Assembly (NCBI GenBank): GCA_013407085.1
Contig: JACCGJ010000697.1
Span: forward strand, 36,362-100,361
DNA from: Atriophallophorus winterbourni
Lineage: Eukaryota; Platyhelminthes; Trematoda; Plagiorchiida; Microphallidae
Length of the DNA stretch: 64,000 nucleotides
Direction of reading: 5' to 3'
In this document: positions 10,338 through 20,240 of the stretch, piece after piece
How positions within the stretch are numbered: position 1 is the first letter of the stretch
How the letters are laid out: every line of letters starts with the position of its first letter
Program-made: the position numbers and the translations under genes
The notes under the pieces: generated by a model
The model's input: the letters and a program-made list of their open reading frames with translations, nothing else
Databases searched by the model: none
Told to the model about the DNA's origin: nothing

Positions 10338-10397
10338 TGCAAAGGAATTTGTGTGCAATCGGTTAGAGTAGTTTTTTTGCACACAAATTCCTTTGCA
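10338..10397. repeat. Perfect 21-nt inverted repeat joining two PLE-associated repeat copies
   Basis: GCAAAGGAATTTGTGTGCA (10339-10357) is matched exactly by its reverse complement at 10378-10396. The pairing extends one base on each side, with an 18-nt spacer. Related non-inverted copies occur at about 10650, 11150 and 12811. The arms belong to a dispersed PLE-associated repeat, so this is a junction of two opposite copies. Confidence 0.7.
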
Positions 10398-10639
10398 TCA
10401 TGAATACACGATCGGTCCCAAACATATTCCAATCGATTGCCGGAACGATCTGCTGTTCTCGAAACACGCGTCGTCTGCGAGAATTTAGTGAGTAGTATTG
10501 CCAAATCTGTTACGTGTCGCAACTGCTCACACACGTGTCACACGAAATGTCGCAAATGATTGAAGCCGGAGGTAATATCGATTTCAAACGAAGAAAACGA
10601 CTGGCATATGCTACATGTGTGAAAATTCTCGAACGAAAC

Positions 10640-11100
10640 CGAACAAATAGAAAGAAATTTGTGTGCAATACAGAACAAGTGAACACGGTCAAGATAAGTT
10701 GACACTGCGGACCACATGCGTGTAAGTACATAATTAATGGTGTTATGGTTAAACAATTGTTGAAGGAAAACAAAGATATAATTAATTATTAGGTATAAGA
10801 TGAATATGAACTATTTACGTTCGCATCAGTGCTGAGCACCAGATTGTGGATATTTCGGACCCATCTACCTTATTGACCGCCAGTCGTCCTGCCTTAGCAA
10901 TTTCTACCTCCTAAGCGTGTAAGCGTGCGCCATGCGGTTGAATACCACGTCTTAACACTTCAACGTTTTCTAGATCGATGTAATGACCTGTATCTGAAAC
11001 ATACTCCGCCAAGGCTGAATCACGAATCAGGGATTGATATTCTCCCGCATTTCGAGGCTGTCTTTTGACACTCTTCAAATGCTCCTCTAAGAAGCTTCTG
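10640..11100 (-). mobile_element. PLE 3' end P4 (GIY-YIG C-terminus and 3' UTR)
   Basis: Minus-strand frame 11090-10911 reads PRNAGEYQSLIRDSALAEYV then TGHYIDLENVEVLRRG, the C-terminal part of the PLE nuclease (helix plus 'SALAEH...GH.IDF..V.VL'). After a stop it continues EVEIAKAGRLAVN. The 3' flank (GTAAGTACATAATTAATGG and on) matches the region 43160-43260 behind the PLE end P5. The GIY-YIG core itself is missing, replaced at 11100 by a PLE-associated repeat. Confidence 0.7.
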
Positions 11101-11395
11101 TGCCAGAAGTGAAACGTTGCCAAAAACTGCTCTGACCGATTGAACACAAATTTATTTCCGTTATGAACACATGATCGTTTCTAAGCCTGTTCCAGTCAAC
11201 TGCTGACCCATATGAACCTCATGTATCAAAATTGGCCAGATTGTTGGTGAGATCAGCGGAATATGAAGCCATGACGGGTTAACCACCGCATCTTCATCTT
11301 GCAAGCAACGTGGCGTGATACCAAGTGATCTTGTGGTGAAACCTACGGATAATTCTTTCATATCGACAAAGGGGACTGCGAATGCGAAACAAATA
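11100..11395 (+). repeat. PLE-associated flanking repeat (possible pseudo-LTR)
   Basis: Shares GAAACGTTGCCAAAAACTGC and the following TTATGAACACATGATCG segment with 12755-12860, where GAAACGTAGCCAAAAGCTGC occurs; a short part recurs at 10377-10470 and, inverted, at 42905-42970. The two same-orientation copies lie on either side of PLE P3, which would fit the pseudo-LTRs described for PLEs. The role is inferred from position. Confidence 0.45.
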
Positions 11396-12690
11396 TTCAG
11401 AATACCAAAGCAAACAAATTGGCCGCTCGATCAAAAGCCTCGAAATGGATGTTGAAACTGCAAACCGAATTATTTGAAGTGGATTACTGCAGAATTTGTG
11501 GAGGTCTTAGCAACACAATTGGAGCGTATCGGAGAACGACAAATCTGTAAGTTCAACAAGCTATTAGAATTTTATAATAAAAATTCGTCAGATGACCCTA
11601 ATAAAACAGTAAATATTCTAGTGTCATGAATTTGTCTAATCAAAATATTTCGCAGGCTGTGAAAAAACTGTTGGAAGAAGGTTTGAATGTCTGCATAAGT
11701 AAGTTTTATGACGAAAGTGGATGACGAAACAGTATAGACGACAGTCGCTGCGTTCTATCAATTGATGCGGTAATCTTAATCCAACAGTGAGGAAAACAGA
11801 ACAAAGCCAGAATGGGACGTTTGAGCAGATGTCCAGCGTTTAATCTCCAATATGCCTTGACCGTAAACATCGGTATGTATTTATAGGATAACAGATCGAC
11901 CAACGAAAAGTGGGTTGACAGCAGGCAGAATGTGCGTAATGTATATATAGAAAAAATGAGAGTTCGGTAAAATGTTGGAACATGACACGTACGATTAGAA
12001 TGTATATCATGAACGTAGCGAGAAACAGTGAAAATTTTCTAAGATGGTTAAACACGACATACGGTTACAATGCAGGTCATGGATGTAGCGGAAACGACGT
12101 GAGATCGTTAACATAGCGAAACACGGGTACTCACTACTGGAATGTAACGAGACAAATGGCATGTCTCTGTCATGGGTGAATGTGCCGCACCAATCAGTAA
12201 AGTCGTGATGAAGGATGATGAACTTATCGCTTGTATCGAGGGATCTTTAAATGGACTTCCCAGTGAGCAAGCTGATATGATACGGAACGTTATCTTTAAT
12301 GTCATTAAAAACTTAAAACAAGGCGAAAAAATCTTGATTCGCAATAAAGAGAAGCACTTCTTAATCTCAACCACTTAGGCTGAGAAGGGGTATAGTAACG
12401 GTAATTCTGAATAAGAGTGATTATGTAGACAAGGTCGTTAAGCACTTATCTGGGAGTCATTACGAACGGATATATAACAGCAAAATGAAAAACGTGATAA
12501 ATAACTACAAAATGGTAATTTCGTGATACGTAGTGTTAAGTATAGTTTGGGAAAGGGCTTGTGGTGTAACTTGTATCCAAAATCTGCTCTCACCCCTAGA
12601 TTATAGATTCTATCGGTCTGCCTTAAATACATAAGGAGAGCATTCCCGTGCAACCTATCGTCTATGGAATAGGACATTTAGCTTACTTGT
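11396..12690 (+). mobile_element. PLE P3, N-terminal domain and RT start, interrupted by a repeat
   Basis: Plus-strand PLE. KASKWMLKLQTELFEVDYC (from about 11428) frameshifts into ATQLERIGERQICKFNKLL (about 11510), then NLSNQNISQAVKKLLEEGLN and CISK near 11698. The frame resumes at about 12188 with ISKVVMKDDELIACIEGSLN and GLPSEQADMIRN (open 12172-12378), and reaches the RT motif IHKESIPVQPIVYGI with an internal stop near 12625. P1 has CISKSFMKADDLIRWIEG without a break, so 11706-12187 is an insertion. Stops and frameshifts rule out function. Confidence 0.75.
11706..12187 (+). repeat. About 480-bp repeat inserted in PLE P3
   Basis: Interrupts the PLE frame at CISK. Its first part resembles 19830-20240: 'CAGTCGCTGCGTTCTATCAA' here matches 'CAGTCGTTGTGTTTTATCAA' there, and GAAAACAGAACAAAGCCAGAATGG matches GAAAACAGAACACAGCCGGAATGG. 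No coding capacity is visible. It may be a short non-autonomous mobile element. AGTAA-type sequence occurs at both edges, but I cannot confirm a target duplication. Confidence 0.55.
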
Positions 12691-12749
12691 TGAAACCATT
12701 AGTCGGCAATACAGCGTCTTTCATGGAAAACACATATGACTTTGCAGTA

Positions 12750-13100
12750 TTGAAACGTAGCCAAAAGCTGCTCTAACCAATTTCACACGAATTTCTTTCA
12801 TTATGAATACACGATCGGTCTCAAACTTACTTCCATCAATTGCTGAATCCAAACGGAGATTTGCCAGATTTACCAAGTGCTTGGAAAAGAAACCTGGATG
12901 ATCGCATGTTCAGCTTAAAATTCAGCATACAAACGTTGAAGGCATCGATGAATAGATAGTCTGGTCACCGCCCAGAACTCTAAGATTGCTCGTAGAGCTT
13001 CAGAATAATCGGAATGCACAGTCCGTGATGACAAACAGATAAAATCTATATCTCTGCTAATCATTCAGGCTCAGCTCTTGCAAATGTACAGCAGAATATT
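12750..13100 (+). repeat. Second PLE-associated flanking repeat
   Basis: Similar to 11100-11250 in the same orientation (GAAACGTAGCCAAAAGCTGC, then TTATGAATACACGATCGGTC). It follows PLE P3. Divergent, without an ORF. Confidence 0.45.
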
Positions 13101-13850
13101 GAAGTGTGCTTTTCTCTACAAGATGCCACCTTTATAAAAGTCACACTTAATGACTTGTCTGCTGGAAAATTTGCAGGCACGATAAAGTTACGAAACAAAA
13201 GCCGTCTACTCATCTAAAGGTTTTGCTAAAAACCTCCTATTCAAATTCAAAAGTCACAGCGCAAAATATTCTTAATGCGGTCACGATTCTAATTTGATCT
13301 TGGGCATTGGACCAGCACTAGCAATCAACGAGAGAGACAGGTCCACAGTGTACAGTCACTCCATGTACTAAGCATAATTGTACCAACGTAATGGAAACGA
13401 ATGCCATCTAATTAACGGACAGGATTAAGCACGATAAAAAAGAATGGCCGAATTTGTGCAGCAGCATGGACTTTGAACCGTTTGTAGTATTATCATTGAT
13501 TTGATTGTTTTCTTTGTGGGCATTCACTTTGTTTCGAATTCTGAATCATTGATGTTATATCTGTGTTGAACCCAATCAGAGTTCCGTTACACGTTGCATT
13601 TTTAATGCGCTAAAGAAGCGTGAAGAATCAAGAATCAAAATTTTATGATGAAAAAGCAATCGCTTTACATGGTCCATTGGATGACAACTATAAAATATAC
13701 AGCGGATGCAATCGAAATTCTATTGAAGTAAGCGGAGGTCGCTTGCCAATCGTTTATCGACAGCTCGCAAATTTGCTAACTTGAAAACCAAGACTGCCTG
13801 AAATAACAGTTTCTCCTGACAGAGATCTGAAAAGCATCATACAATCTGCT
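13101..13850. other. No recognised feature
   Basis: No convincing ORF and no relation to the other repeats noticed. Confidence 0.4.
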
Positions 13851-13854
13851 CATT

Positions 13855-13925
13855 TTCCCATGCCTTTCTATCGCACAAACACCGCACGATCGGTTTTCGT
13901 GGTGTTTGCTTCACCAAGTGCATGC
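13855..13925 (-). ncRNA. Hammerhead-like motif H0, degenerate, opposite strand to H1
   Basis: On the minus strand the run GGTGAAG, then CAAAC, CAC, GAAA, then CCGATCGTG, ending near GGCATGGG, follows the order of the hammerhead copies. The core CUGAUGA has become UGGUGAA. It shares the GCATGC palindrome at 13920-13925 with H1, giving a head-to-head pair. Confidence 0.35.
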
Positions 13926-14010
13926 GGATACTGATCATACTGTCCCTACCTGATGAGTGCAAACGCACGAAACCTTGTTCGTGATCGTGTGTGATGGAAA
14001 TGCATGCAAA
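13918..14010 (+). ncRNA. Hammerhead ribozyme motif H1 (type I, intact catalytic core)
   Basis: Core CUGAUGA at 13950-13956. Stem II is GUGC (13957-13960), loop AAAC, GCAC (13965-13968). Then GAAA at 13969-13972. The 5' strand of stem I is CCCUAC (13944-13949), and the strand after the expected cleavage site (after C13980) starts GUG. Outer arms GCATGC at 13920-13925 and 14002-14007 can close an extended stem I. Stem III is minimal and imperfect here (ACC / GUU). Self-cleaving hammerheads with very short stem III are known from PLEs and from schistosome satellite/SINE-like DNA. All conserved core bases are present; activity is not shown. Confidence 0.7.
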
Positions 14011-14278
14011 TGAGCATTTTTGTTCATGATTGTGTATAAACCCTATGAACAATGGCATACAAGCGCTCCTTGTTTACCATTCCTCCACTCTTTCAAGCGC
14101 ATGCGGATCCTGATCTTACTGTCCCTACCGGATGAGTGCAAACAGCACAAAACCGGTCGTGGGGTGTGTGACGGAAAAGCATGCAAATGAACATTTTGTT
14201 TCCTATGAACAATTGTTTATACAAATGTAATTTAACTCATCCAACAGTAGCATACAAGCGCAACTTGTTTATAATACT
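13920..14278 (+). repeat. Two tandem ~179-bp units, each with a hammerhead motif
   Basis: The units start at the GCATGC of H1 (13920) and H2 (14099). After the ribozyme each has an ATGAACAAT stretch and then CATACAAGCGC followed by CTTGTTTA (about 14056-14080 and 14250-14272). This is tandem organisation of ribozyme-bearing units, as known for hammerhead satellites and PLE pseudo-LTRs. Confidence 0.55.
14097..14190 (+). ncRNA. Hammerhead ribozyme motif H2 (perfect stems, mutated core)
   Basis: Direct repeat of H1, 179 bases downstream. Stem I CCCUAC (14123-14128) pairs over six positions with GUGGGG (14159-14164, one U-G pair). Stem II is GUGC (14136-14139) with GCAC (14145-14148). Stem III is ACC (14152-14154) with GGU (14155-14157), and C14158 is at the cleavage site. 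Outer GCATGC arms lie at 14099-14104 and 14179-14184. Core changes are CGGAUGA for CUGAUGA and AAAA for GAAA, so this copy is probably inactive although it shows the ancestral pairing clearly. Confidence 0.65.
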
Positions 14279-14925
14279 ATCTGCTTCTGACTTTCTTATT
14301 GCTCTTCGCTGATGTACCCTGGTGGTAAATGGTCTGAAACGCTCAGCAATAAATCCAAACAAAACAAAGAGAACATCTAAGTGCATACGCCCTGTTAATA
14401 GTTTCAGATGCTGGTTAAACAATTGATAAATCAATACAACGCAATCAAGTGAGCTACAATAAAGATTTCTCAGTAAAATACTTCGTCTGCATGATGTAGC
14501 TGTGATAGACACGTTTTGCATCCCGAAATCTATGAAATATAAGGGCATCGGTTCTCAGTTCATTAAAATAACTTTCTTACAAATAGCTAATTTGAACACA
14601 GTGGAAACTTGTTAGGAAGATGGCCGCATGCCAATAACAAGCGAAATCAAACCAGACGTATCAAAGATTCATATAGGACAGTTGTATACCACACATTTTT
14701 TGAAAAGAAACACCACTAAGTCAAACAGTCGCTGGCGTTCCATATAAATCGCAGTTGACAATGCGTATACCTGTAGTGCAGCAGTAAAACCCCAAAACGA
14801 TAAGACATATTTTCAAGTAAAATTATTCAAATATCGACTCCCGAGCAGCCGGCTTAACAGTTATTCTGCACTCCGCAATCCCACATGACAATTCCCCATA
14901 CTTCCTGTGAACTACTAGTATAAAA
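14279..14925. other. No recognised feature
   Basis: AT-rich. The open frame at 14237-14548 on the minus strand overlaps the repeat and has no recognisable motif. Confidence 0.35.
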
Positions 14926-15300
14926 TGCCTCTACACAAACGTACAATATCCGGACAACAAAATCAGTGAACTGCGTTTAGCGTTTATGGAATTTTCACTG
15001 GAAATTATCGCCATAGCAGAAACGTGGCTACAGCATTACCAAAAACAGTAAAATAGAATTATCCGGCATGTCAGTGGTTCGCTAATACAATGAAACTAGA
15101 GGAAAGTCTTTCGTTGCCGACGGAATAACTTTGCTCATAATAAAGAAATGCGAGCACTTGCTGTAAAATCCACGCATATACTTGTTTAATCAAACACTGG
15201 TGATACCTTACATTGAGAACATGGAATAGTTACTCCTATTAATAAAGACGAAAATCGCTCCGATGTTTCTACTTACCGATCAGTTACGCGGTTACCAGTG
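14926..15300 (+). mobile_element. CR1-like endonuclease and RT fragments, degenerate
   Basis: About 14935-15030 translates as CLYTNVQYPDNKISELRLAF and then LEIIAIAETWL, the start of a CR1-type endonuclease (Asn, then catalytic Glu in AETWL). About 15230-15300 translates as TPINKDENRSDVSTYRSV, the 'G....NYRPVTLL' start of RT. The sequence between has been lost, so this is a deleted old copy. Confidence 0.6.
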
Positions 15301-15689
15301 ATTTAAAACAACTTTAGCTCCGCGTTGTTGACGATCTAATTCAAATTCAAAGTAATTCAAAGTTTTAATGGTCCAAAGAGCTAATAGTTTACAGTGACCA
15401 TAGATTAAATATATAGGAAATGCATAAAAACAACGAAGAAATTTTGTTAATGCGGAAAGTCGGCTTATGTATTGAGGTGCTAGGTTGGATTTAGACAAGT
15501 CAAGTTCAGCCTTAAATATGTTTTGGCTATATGCGCAAATGATATGTGAGAGCAGAAAGTTCCATAAAAAATTGGACAGCAAAGAAGAACCCTAGAAAAT
15601 TTGATCTAGAGTATGTAATAATTAAATTGTAGCCATGAGATATACTACCACGGGCTTCTTGCTGATGAAACAGATGTCAAAGTGGGTAA

Positions 15690-15845
15690 ATCACTGTATG
15701 CAGAATGTTGAACAGCAGGATCAAGTCACTTGTGACACGGCGGTACGAAAAATCAAATAGGTTCAGAGTTGCAATTCTCTCCTCTTATGGCCCGTTGTAT
15801 AGACAGGTCACCAGTTTATAGCTCGTGGGTAAACGAATTGCATCA
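15690..15845 (-). mobile_element. CR1-like C-terminal fragment
   Basis: On the minus strand EERIATLNLFDFSYRRV and then TSDLILLFN match the post-RT CR1 segment NLFDFPYRRIRGDLILLYK of B1. No more of the element is recognisable. Confidence 0.55.
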
Positions 15846-15929
15846 AAGCTATGTACTTTTTAACCATGCTTTAACATCGTACTCAAATGTTGACCAAACA
15901 TAGGTGTTCAATATCCATGAGAGTACTTG

Positions 15930-16650
15930 CGTTTGAATAAATGAAAAAAATTATTTTTGGAAATCCAAGGCATGTTAATCTATAATTTCTGAAACGTTTG
16001 TATGATCAAATTGTATTATGCCAAATTGCAAATAAATTTTCAAGGTCACTTATGCAGCGGAATTTTAACTTCAATAAAAATAAAGATAAAATTATTTATA
16101 AATTGCTTTCAGATCAGATAATCAGTAAATAATCCGATATTATACCGAAAGCCACTGGCATTGTCAGAAAGAAAAATCAATGAATGTTCAGGAAATCACT
16201 GAAGTTTAATGGATAATGTTCATCGAGGATGCGTGAAGTTCTGCTTCGTTGATTTTCCGAAACTTTTCTTTCTGAATGTTCGAAATAAATTAGTTTATCC
16301 TGAATATGAAATGTTTTCTTGTCCCCTAATCAAAGGAAATTGATTCCACCAAGTTTAGGTCTACTGCGGGCTAGTTTTCTTTGGGTGCGAGTTGAGGAGT
16401 TATGCTGAGAAGTAAATACACGAAATCGACAGAGTGTTCTTTTAAAAGTTATGAAAATTAATTTGATATCAATACCCAGGTAAAACATCTAGGTTAGGAA
16501 GATCGCGTTTTTTCTATTGTAGGGAATGAAGCCATATGTGATTTGAATTCATGTAAATAGGAGCTGAGTCTTATATATTTTAAAAGAAGATTCCACAGTT
16601 CAGCATATTTAGTCAGGTAGAAATTGCCCCATACTTTACTATGAAATTGA
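15930..16650 (+). repeat. Copy 1 of a ~720-bp direct repeat
   Basis: Similar over its length to 17510-18260 in the same orientation. Shared segments include GGAAATCCAAGGCATG, CATCGAGGATGCGTGAAG, TCAATACCCAGG and GAATGAAGCCA. No coding motif is recognised. The two copies flank the hammerhead pair H3/H4. Confidence 0.65.
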
Positions 16651-17246
16651 CACTAAAAGCTTTGATTCGTGACACATCGTTAGCACATATATTTCATTTT
16701 TTATGCTGTAAATGTGGGTTAAAGATATTTCCCGAAATGCGCAACACTTAATGAATCTAATCTGAACAGTTTATTTGAAAGTCACAAGTCCTGACCTCTA
16801 TGCAGAACTAAAACAAGATTCAAATACCTATCTCTGATTAAATCGATTCATTTGTAAACTCAAATGCTTGTGCTGTCACTTTAGAAATAGTTTTTAGTAT
16901 AAGCATAGGTATACATGTATGCCACTGATAAATAGGTTTTTAACCAAAAACCACGATGTTCAAACAAAACAACAAAAAGATACTTGGTCAAGCACTCGAG
17001 GCGCTCGAACTGTAAAATATATTATTTTTATAATTGTCATTTGTTTTTCCTATGAAGGATAAAATTTCACAATGGCTTATAATATTAATGGTAGATTATT
17101 CGTAAACCATATCATAAAATTTATGATCAGGTTATCAAAATACTCACAGCAGTTGGAACTTTCGAATTGATGAGATTTATTTTGCATTCTGAAATGGGTA
17201 TAATAACAAGAATTGGTAAGAAAGTGTTATAAAATTTATTCAGATT
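16651..17246. other. No recognised feature between the direct repeats
   Basis: AT-rich spacer without ORF or repeat that I recognise. Confidence 0.4.
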
Positions 17247-17254
17247 CAAAATGC

Positions 17255-17347
17255 TCATTTGCATGCATTCTATCACACACGGCTCACACCCGGTTTCTTG
17301 CTTTTTGCACTCATCTGGTAGAGACATTAAGATCAGGGTCCGCATGC
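17255..17347 (-). ncRNA. Hammerhead-like motif H3
   Basis: Minus strand: CAGAUGA (17311-17317; U4 changed to A), GUGC, AAAAA, GCAA, GAAA, then CCGGGUG and GUGUGUGAUAG, closing with GCATGC (17261-17266). The 5' outer arm GCATGC is at 17342-17347 and is shared with H4. One core substitution and one stem II mismatch suggest an inactive copy. Confidence 0.5.
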
Positions 17348-17414
17348 GCTTAGAACCTGATGAGCGCCAAAAGCACGAAACTGATTGTAGGATGTGTGTG
17401 ATGTAAGTGCATGC
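17342..17414 (+). ncRNA. Hammerhead ribozyme motif H4 (intact core)
   Basis: CUGAUGA at 17357-17363, stem II GCGC (17364-17367) with GCAC (17373-17376, one mismatch) around a CAAAA loop, GAAA at 17377-17380, then CUGAUUGUAG and GUGUGUGAUG, closing with GCATGC at 17409-17414. The 5' strand of stem I is shorter than in H1/H2 because the motif starts at the palindrome shared with H3. Core bases are all conserved; stem III is poor. Confidence 0.55.
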
Positions 17415-17509
17415 AAATGAGCATTTTGATTCATGTTTATTGGTTTAACCCCATTATACATGTGTTTGGAAACATGTGAATGAACAGGTTGGTCGTACCA
17501 GCCTTATCC

Positions 17510-18260
17510 AAAATAAATAAATAAATAACTTTTATTCTTGGAAATCCAAGGCATGTAAATCATGATCAATGATTTCTAACAGGTTTGTACAAGCAAATTG
17601 TGCAATGAACATTTTCATAAAAACAATTTTCAAGGTCATTTCAGCAGTGAAATTTGATATTAAATAAATCTAAAGATAACAGTAATTACAAGTTGCTTTC
17701 AGATAATTTGTGCGGAATATGATATTATACCAAAACACTGGCATTGCGAGAAAATGCCAAAGAATTTTCCCGACGGCGCTGAGGTTTATTGGATAATGTC
17801 CATCGAGGATGCGTGAAGATTTCTGTTGTTGATTTTCCAAACGTTTCCATTTTGATTGTTTCTAATAGATTTATCTATCCTGATCATGAATCGTTTTTCT
17901 GTCCGTTAGGCGAAGGAAATTTATTCTAATAGGTTTAGGTCTCATACGGGCCAGTTTCATTTGGTTGCGGATTGAGAAATTATGCTGTGAATTAAATACT
18001 CGGGAGCAAGAGAATGTTCTTTCGAACGGTGTGAAAATATATTCAATATCAATACCCAGGAATGCCATTATTATAAAAATCATCAGGTAGTACATCTAAG
18101 TTAAGAAGATTGAAAATTTTTTCTATTTTGAGGAATGAAGCCAGATGTGATTTGAATTCAAAGAAAAGCTGAGTCTTATATATTTTGGAAGAAGATTACA
18201 CAGTTTAAAATATTTAGCCAAGAAGAAATTGTTCCTTACTTTAGTACGAAACCTTGGTAA
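17510..18260 (+). repeat. Copy 2 of the ~720-bp direct repeat
   Basis: See 15930-16650. Copy 2 has the same segment order with scattered substitutions and small indels, so the duplication is old. Confidence 0.65.
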
Positions 18261-18428
18261 TTTAATAGTTTTTCACTGTTTCTCAAGGTATGCTTAAAGT
18301 ATATGACGATTTGAACTTATTTCTACATTATCCAATAACATTATTTTGAAGAAATGATGAGATTATGCTCGAGTCTGCGAAACAATAAGGGATCGAGGTT
18401 AAGTTGTATACATCTTTCTCGATAAGAA

Positions 18429-18473
18429 TAAGAATAATGCGAGAGGAAGAATAAGAATAATGCGAGAGGAGGA
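18429..18473 (+). repeat. Short tandem repeat, two units of about 23 bases
   Basis: AGAATAAGAATAATGCGAGAGGA occurs twice in succession in slightly different form (18426-18448 and 18449-18471). Confidence 0.6.
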
Positions 18474-19810
18474 AATGAACAAGTGCATAGAATACACGAT
18501 GCCAATGATATGATTGTTATACATATTAAAATAAATGCTTTTATACAATTGATAAGAATGTTTTCTCTCGAATTCGTTCGAATACGAAAGGCCATAAAAA
18601 TTTTAGAAACTGGAACACAGGGTGAAACAATGGCAGAGTTTTCTACACATTTTATTTAAGTTAAAGAATGGCTAGGTATAGGTAGAATCCTCGGGCTGCA
18701 AATGTATATTTTTTCAATTTGCGTTGATTAAAAATGTGCATCAGATTGAAGGAGAGGCTAACACGATCGCTCGATTTCAATGATATAAGTTTTAGCAATA
18801 ACCTATCATTGCTGAGCTAATTTCATCATATTCATTGAGGATGGAAATGGCGAGAAAAAATAAGTGGTTTAAATCCTGGACTGGGAAATCGGAAGTAGAA
18901 ACTTCGTTAAGCACCAAGCTCAGCCTGAATTATAAGTCCCTTAAGGATTGGTTGTATAATCATCCAAATAAACGGGTTCAGATCCCAGATTAAGCATCCA
19001 TAAACTAAAGTCTTCAGAGGAAGGTTTATTTTCTCATCGTATACCACAATTTTAATCATACATCATTTGGTTATACCTAATGAATATTCGCTCCGGAAGT
19101 AACAGTAATTCTTCTAACCTTAGAATTATGTGTCCATAACCACAAATAAAACGTTATCATTATTAATTTTATTCTAACACGTACAACTGTAACCGCGCTT
19201 AAAAAGCGGCGAGGCTACCGATTGTTTAAAAACACTATTTCAGGTATGGATTCACACAGTCTGCATAAGCTTTTGCTGTTAAATGTAACATCATTTAAAA
19301 AAATCTCAAAATGAAACGTGAAATTGATTTGATATTCTTACGCAAGATAATAAAGAAATTAGTGACAGGCACTGTGCGACTTGTTCGGTGCTTCCGCTTT
19401 AGTCCAGTCACTGTTTTATGAAGTCTTAAGTTCACACTATTTATTTTTTGAATGACAATTCATGAGATTTCATACTAAATGTTCTTTATGTAACTAAAAT
19501 TTAGGCTCAATCTTCCGTAAATTAGGAAACGACACTAGCATTCCTGTATAGATTATCATGCAGTTTTGTATTGTTGTTGTTATATTGTTGTATTTGTTGA
19601 TTCCATTCCCTTGCAATTATGTCAATTAGGCCTTTTTTCTTTCCGATCTAATCAAATGCATAGTCACCTTTAAAAAACATGCTTTTCGTCGGACGTTCCT
19701 AGATTTAGCTAAAAAACTTCGCGGACAATAAAAGCAGGAAACCGATTATCTTTATCTGTAATCTTTTGTTCATCAGTTTAACAGGACCTGATCAAATATT
19801 AGGAAGAGAA
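18474..19810. other. No recognised feature
   Basis: AT-rich, no transposon motif. GGTTCAGATCCC at about 18978 resembles a polymerase III B box, but no matching A box is evident. Confidence 0.35.
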
Positions 19811-20240
19811 CTGTTATGATGGTTGCGGATGATGTAGCGGAAACAGTCGTTGTGTTTTATCAATCGATGCGTTGTTCTTAATTCGACAGTCAAGAAAACA
19901 GAACACAGCCGGAATGGAACGTTGATCGAAAGTCTAATGTTCAAGCGTTCAATGAATGCAGTTGACCGTGGACATGTGTATTTATATGGCTACAACATAG
20001 TGAACAGAATAATCATGAGAAAGTGCATGGTGAGATCGATTGTACTTTGTTATCATGGGCAGGTAGGACAATATGAATATAACTAAAATGGGTACATGTA
20101 AAAATAATCAAGGGAAAGTGTATAGAGAAATGGATGAAATTTTATTGTCATGGACAAGCCAGACAATTTGAAAGTCGTGAAAATGAAGTTTAGTTGCCGA
20201 GTTATAACATGACTTACCCTAAAAGCATGTTCGTCCAAAA
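19811..20240 (+). repeat. Second copy of the repeat inserted in PLE P3
   Basis: Resembles 11706-12110 in the same orientation. The open frame 19850-20086 lies in this repeat and has no recognised domain; the 12-kb copy does not keep it open, so it is probably not coding. Confidence 0.5.

Noticed and set aside
10141..10371. 76-aa frame upstream of the inverted repeat
   Set aside because: AT-rich, no motif, and its end lies in the repeat arm; probably chance.
14237..14548. 103-aa minus-strand frame
   Set aside because: Begins in unique AT-rich DNA and runs into the tandem ribozyme unit; no recognisable domain.
15292..15582. 96-aa minus-strand frame
   Set aside because: Hydrophobic, AT-driven composition; it lies between CR1-like fragments and is not matched by any of their motifs.
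17871..18095. Open frames inside the direct repeats and at 18341-18595
   Set aside because: The equivalent frame is not kept open in the other repeat copy, so coding use is unlikely.
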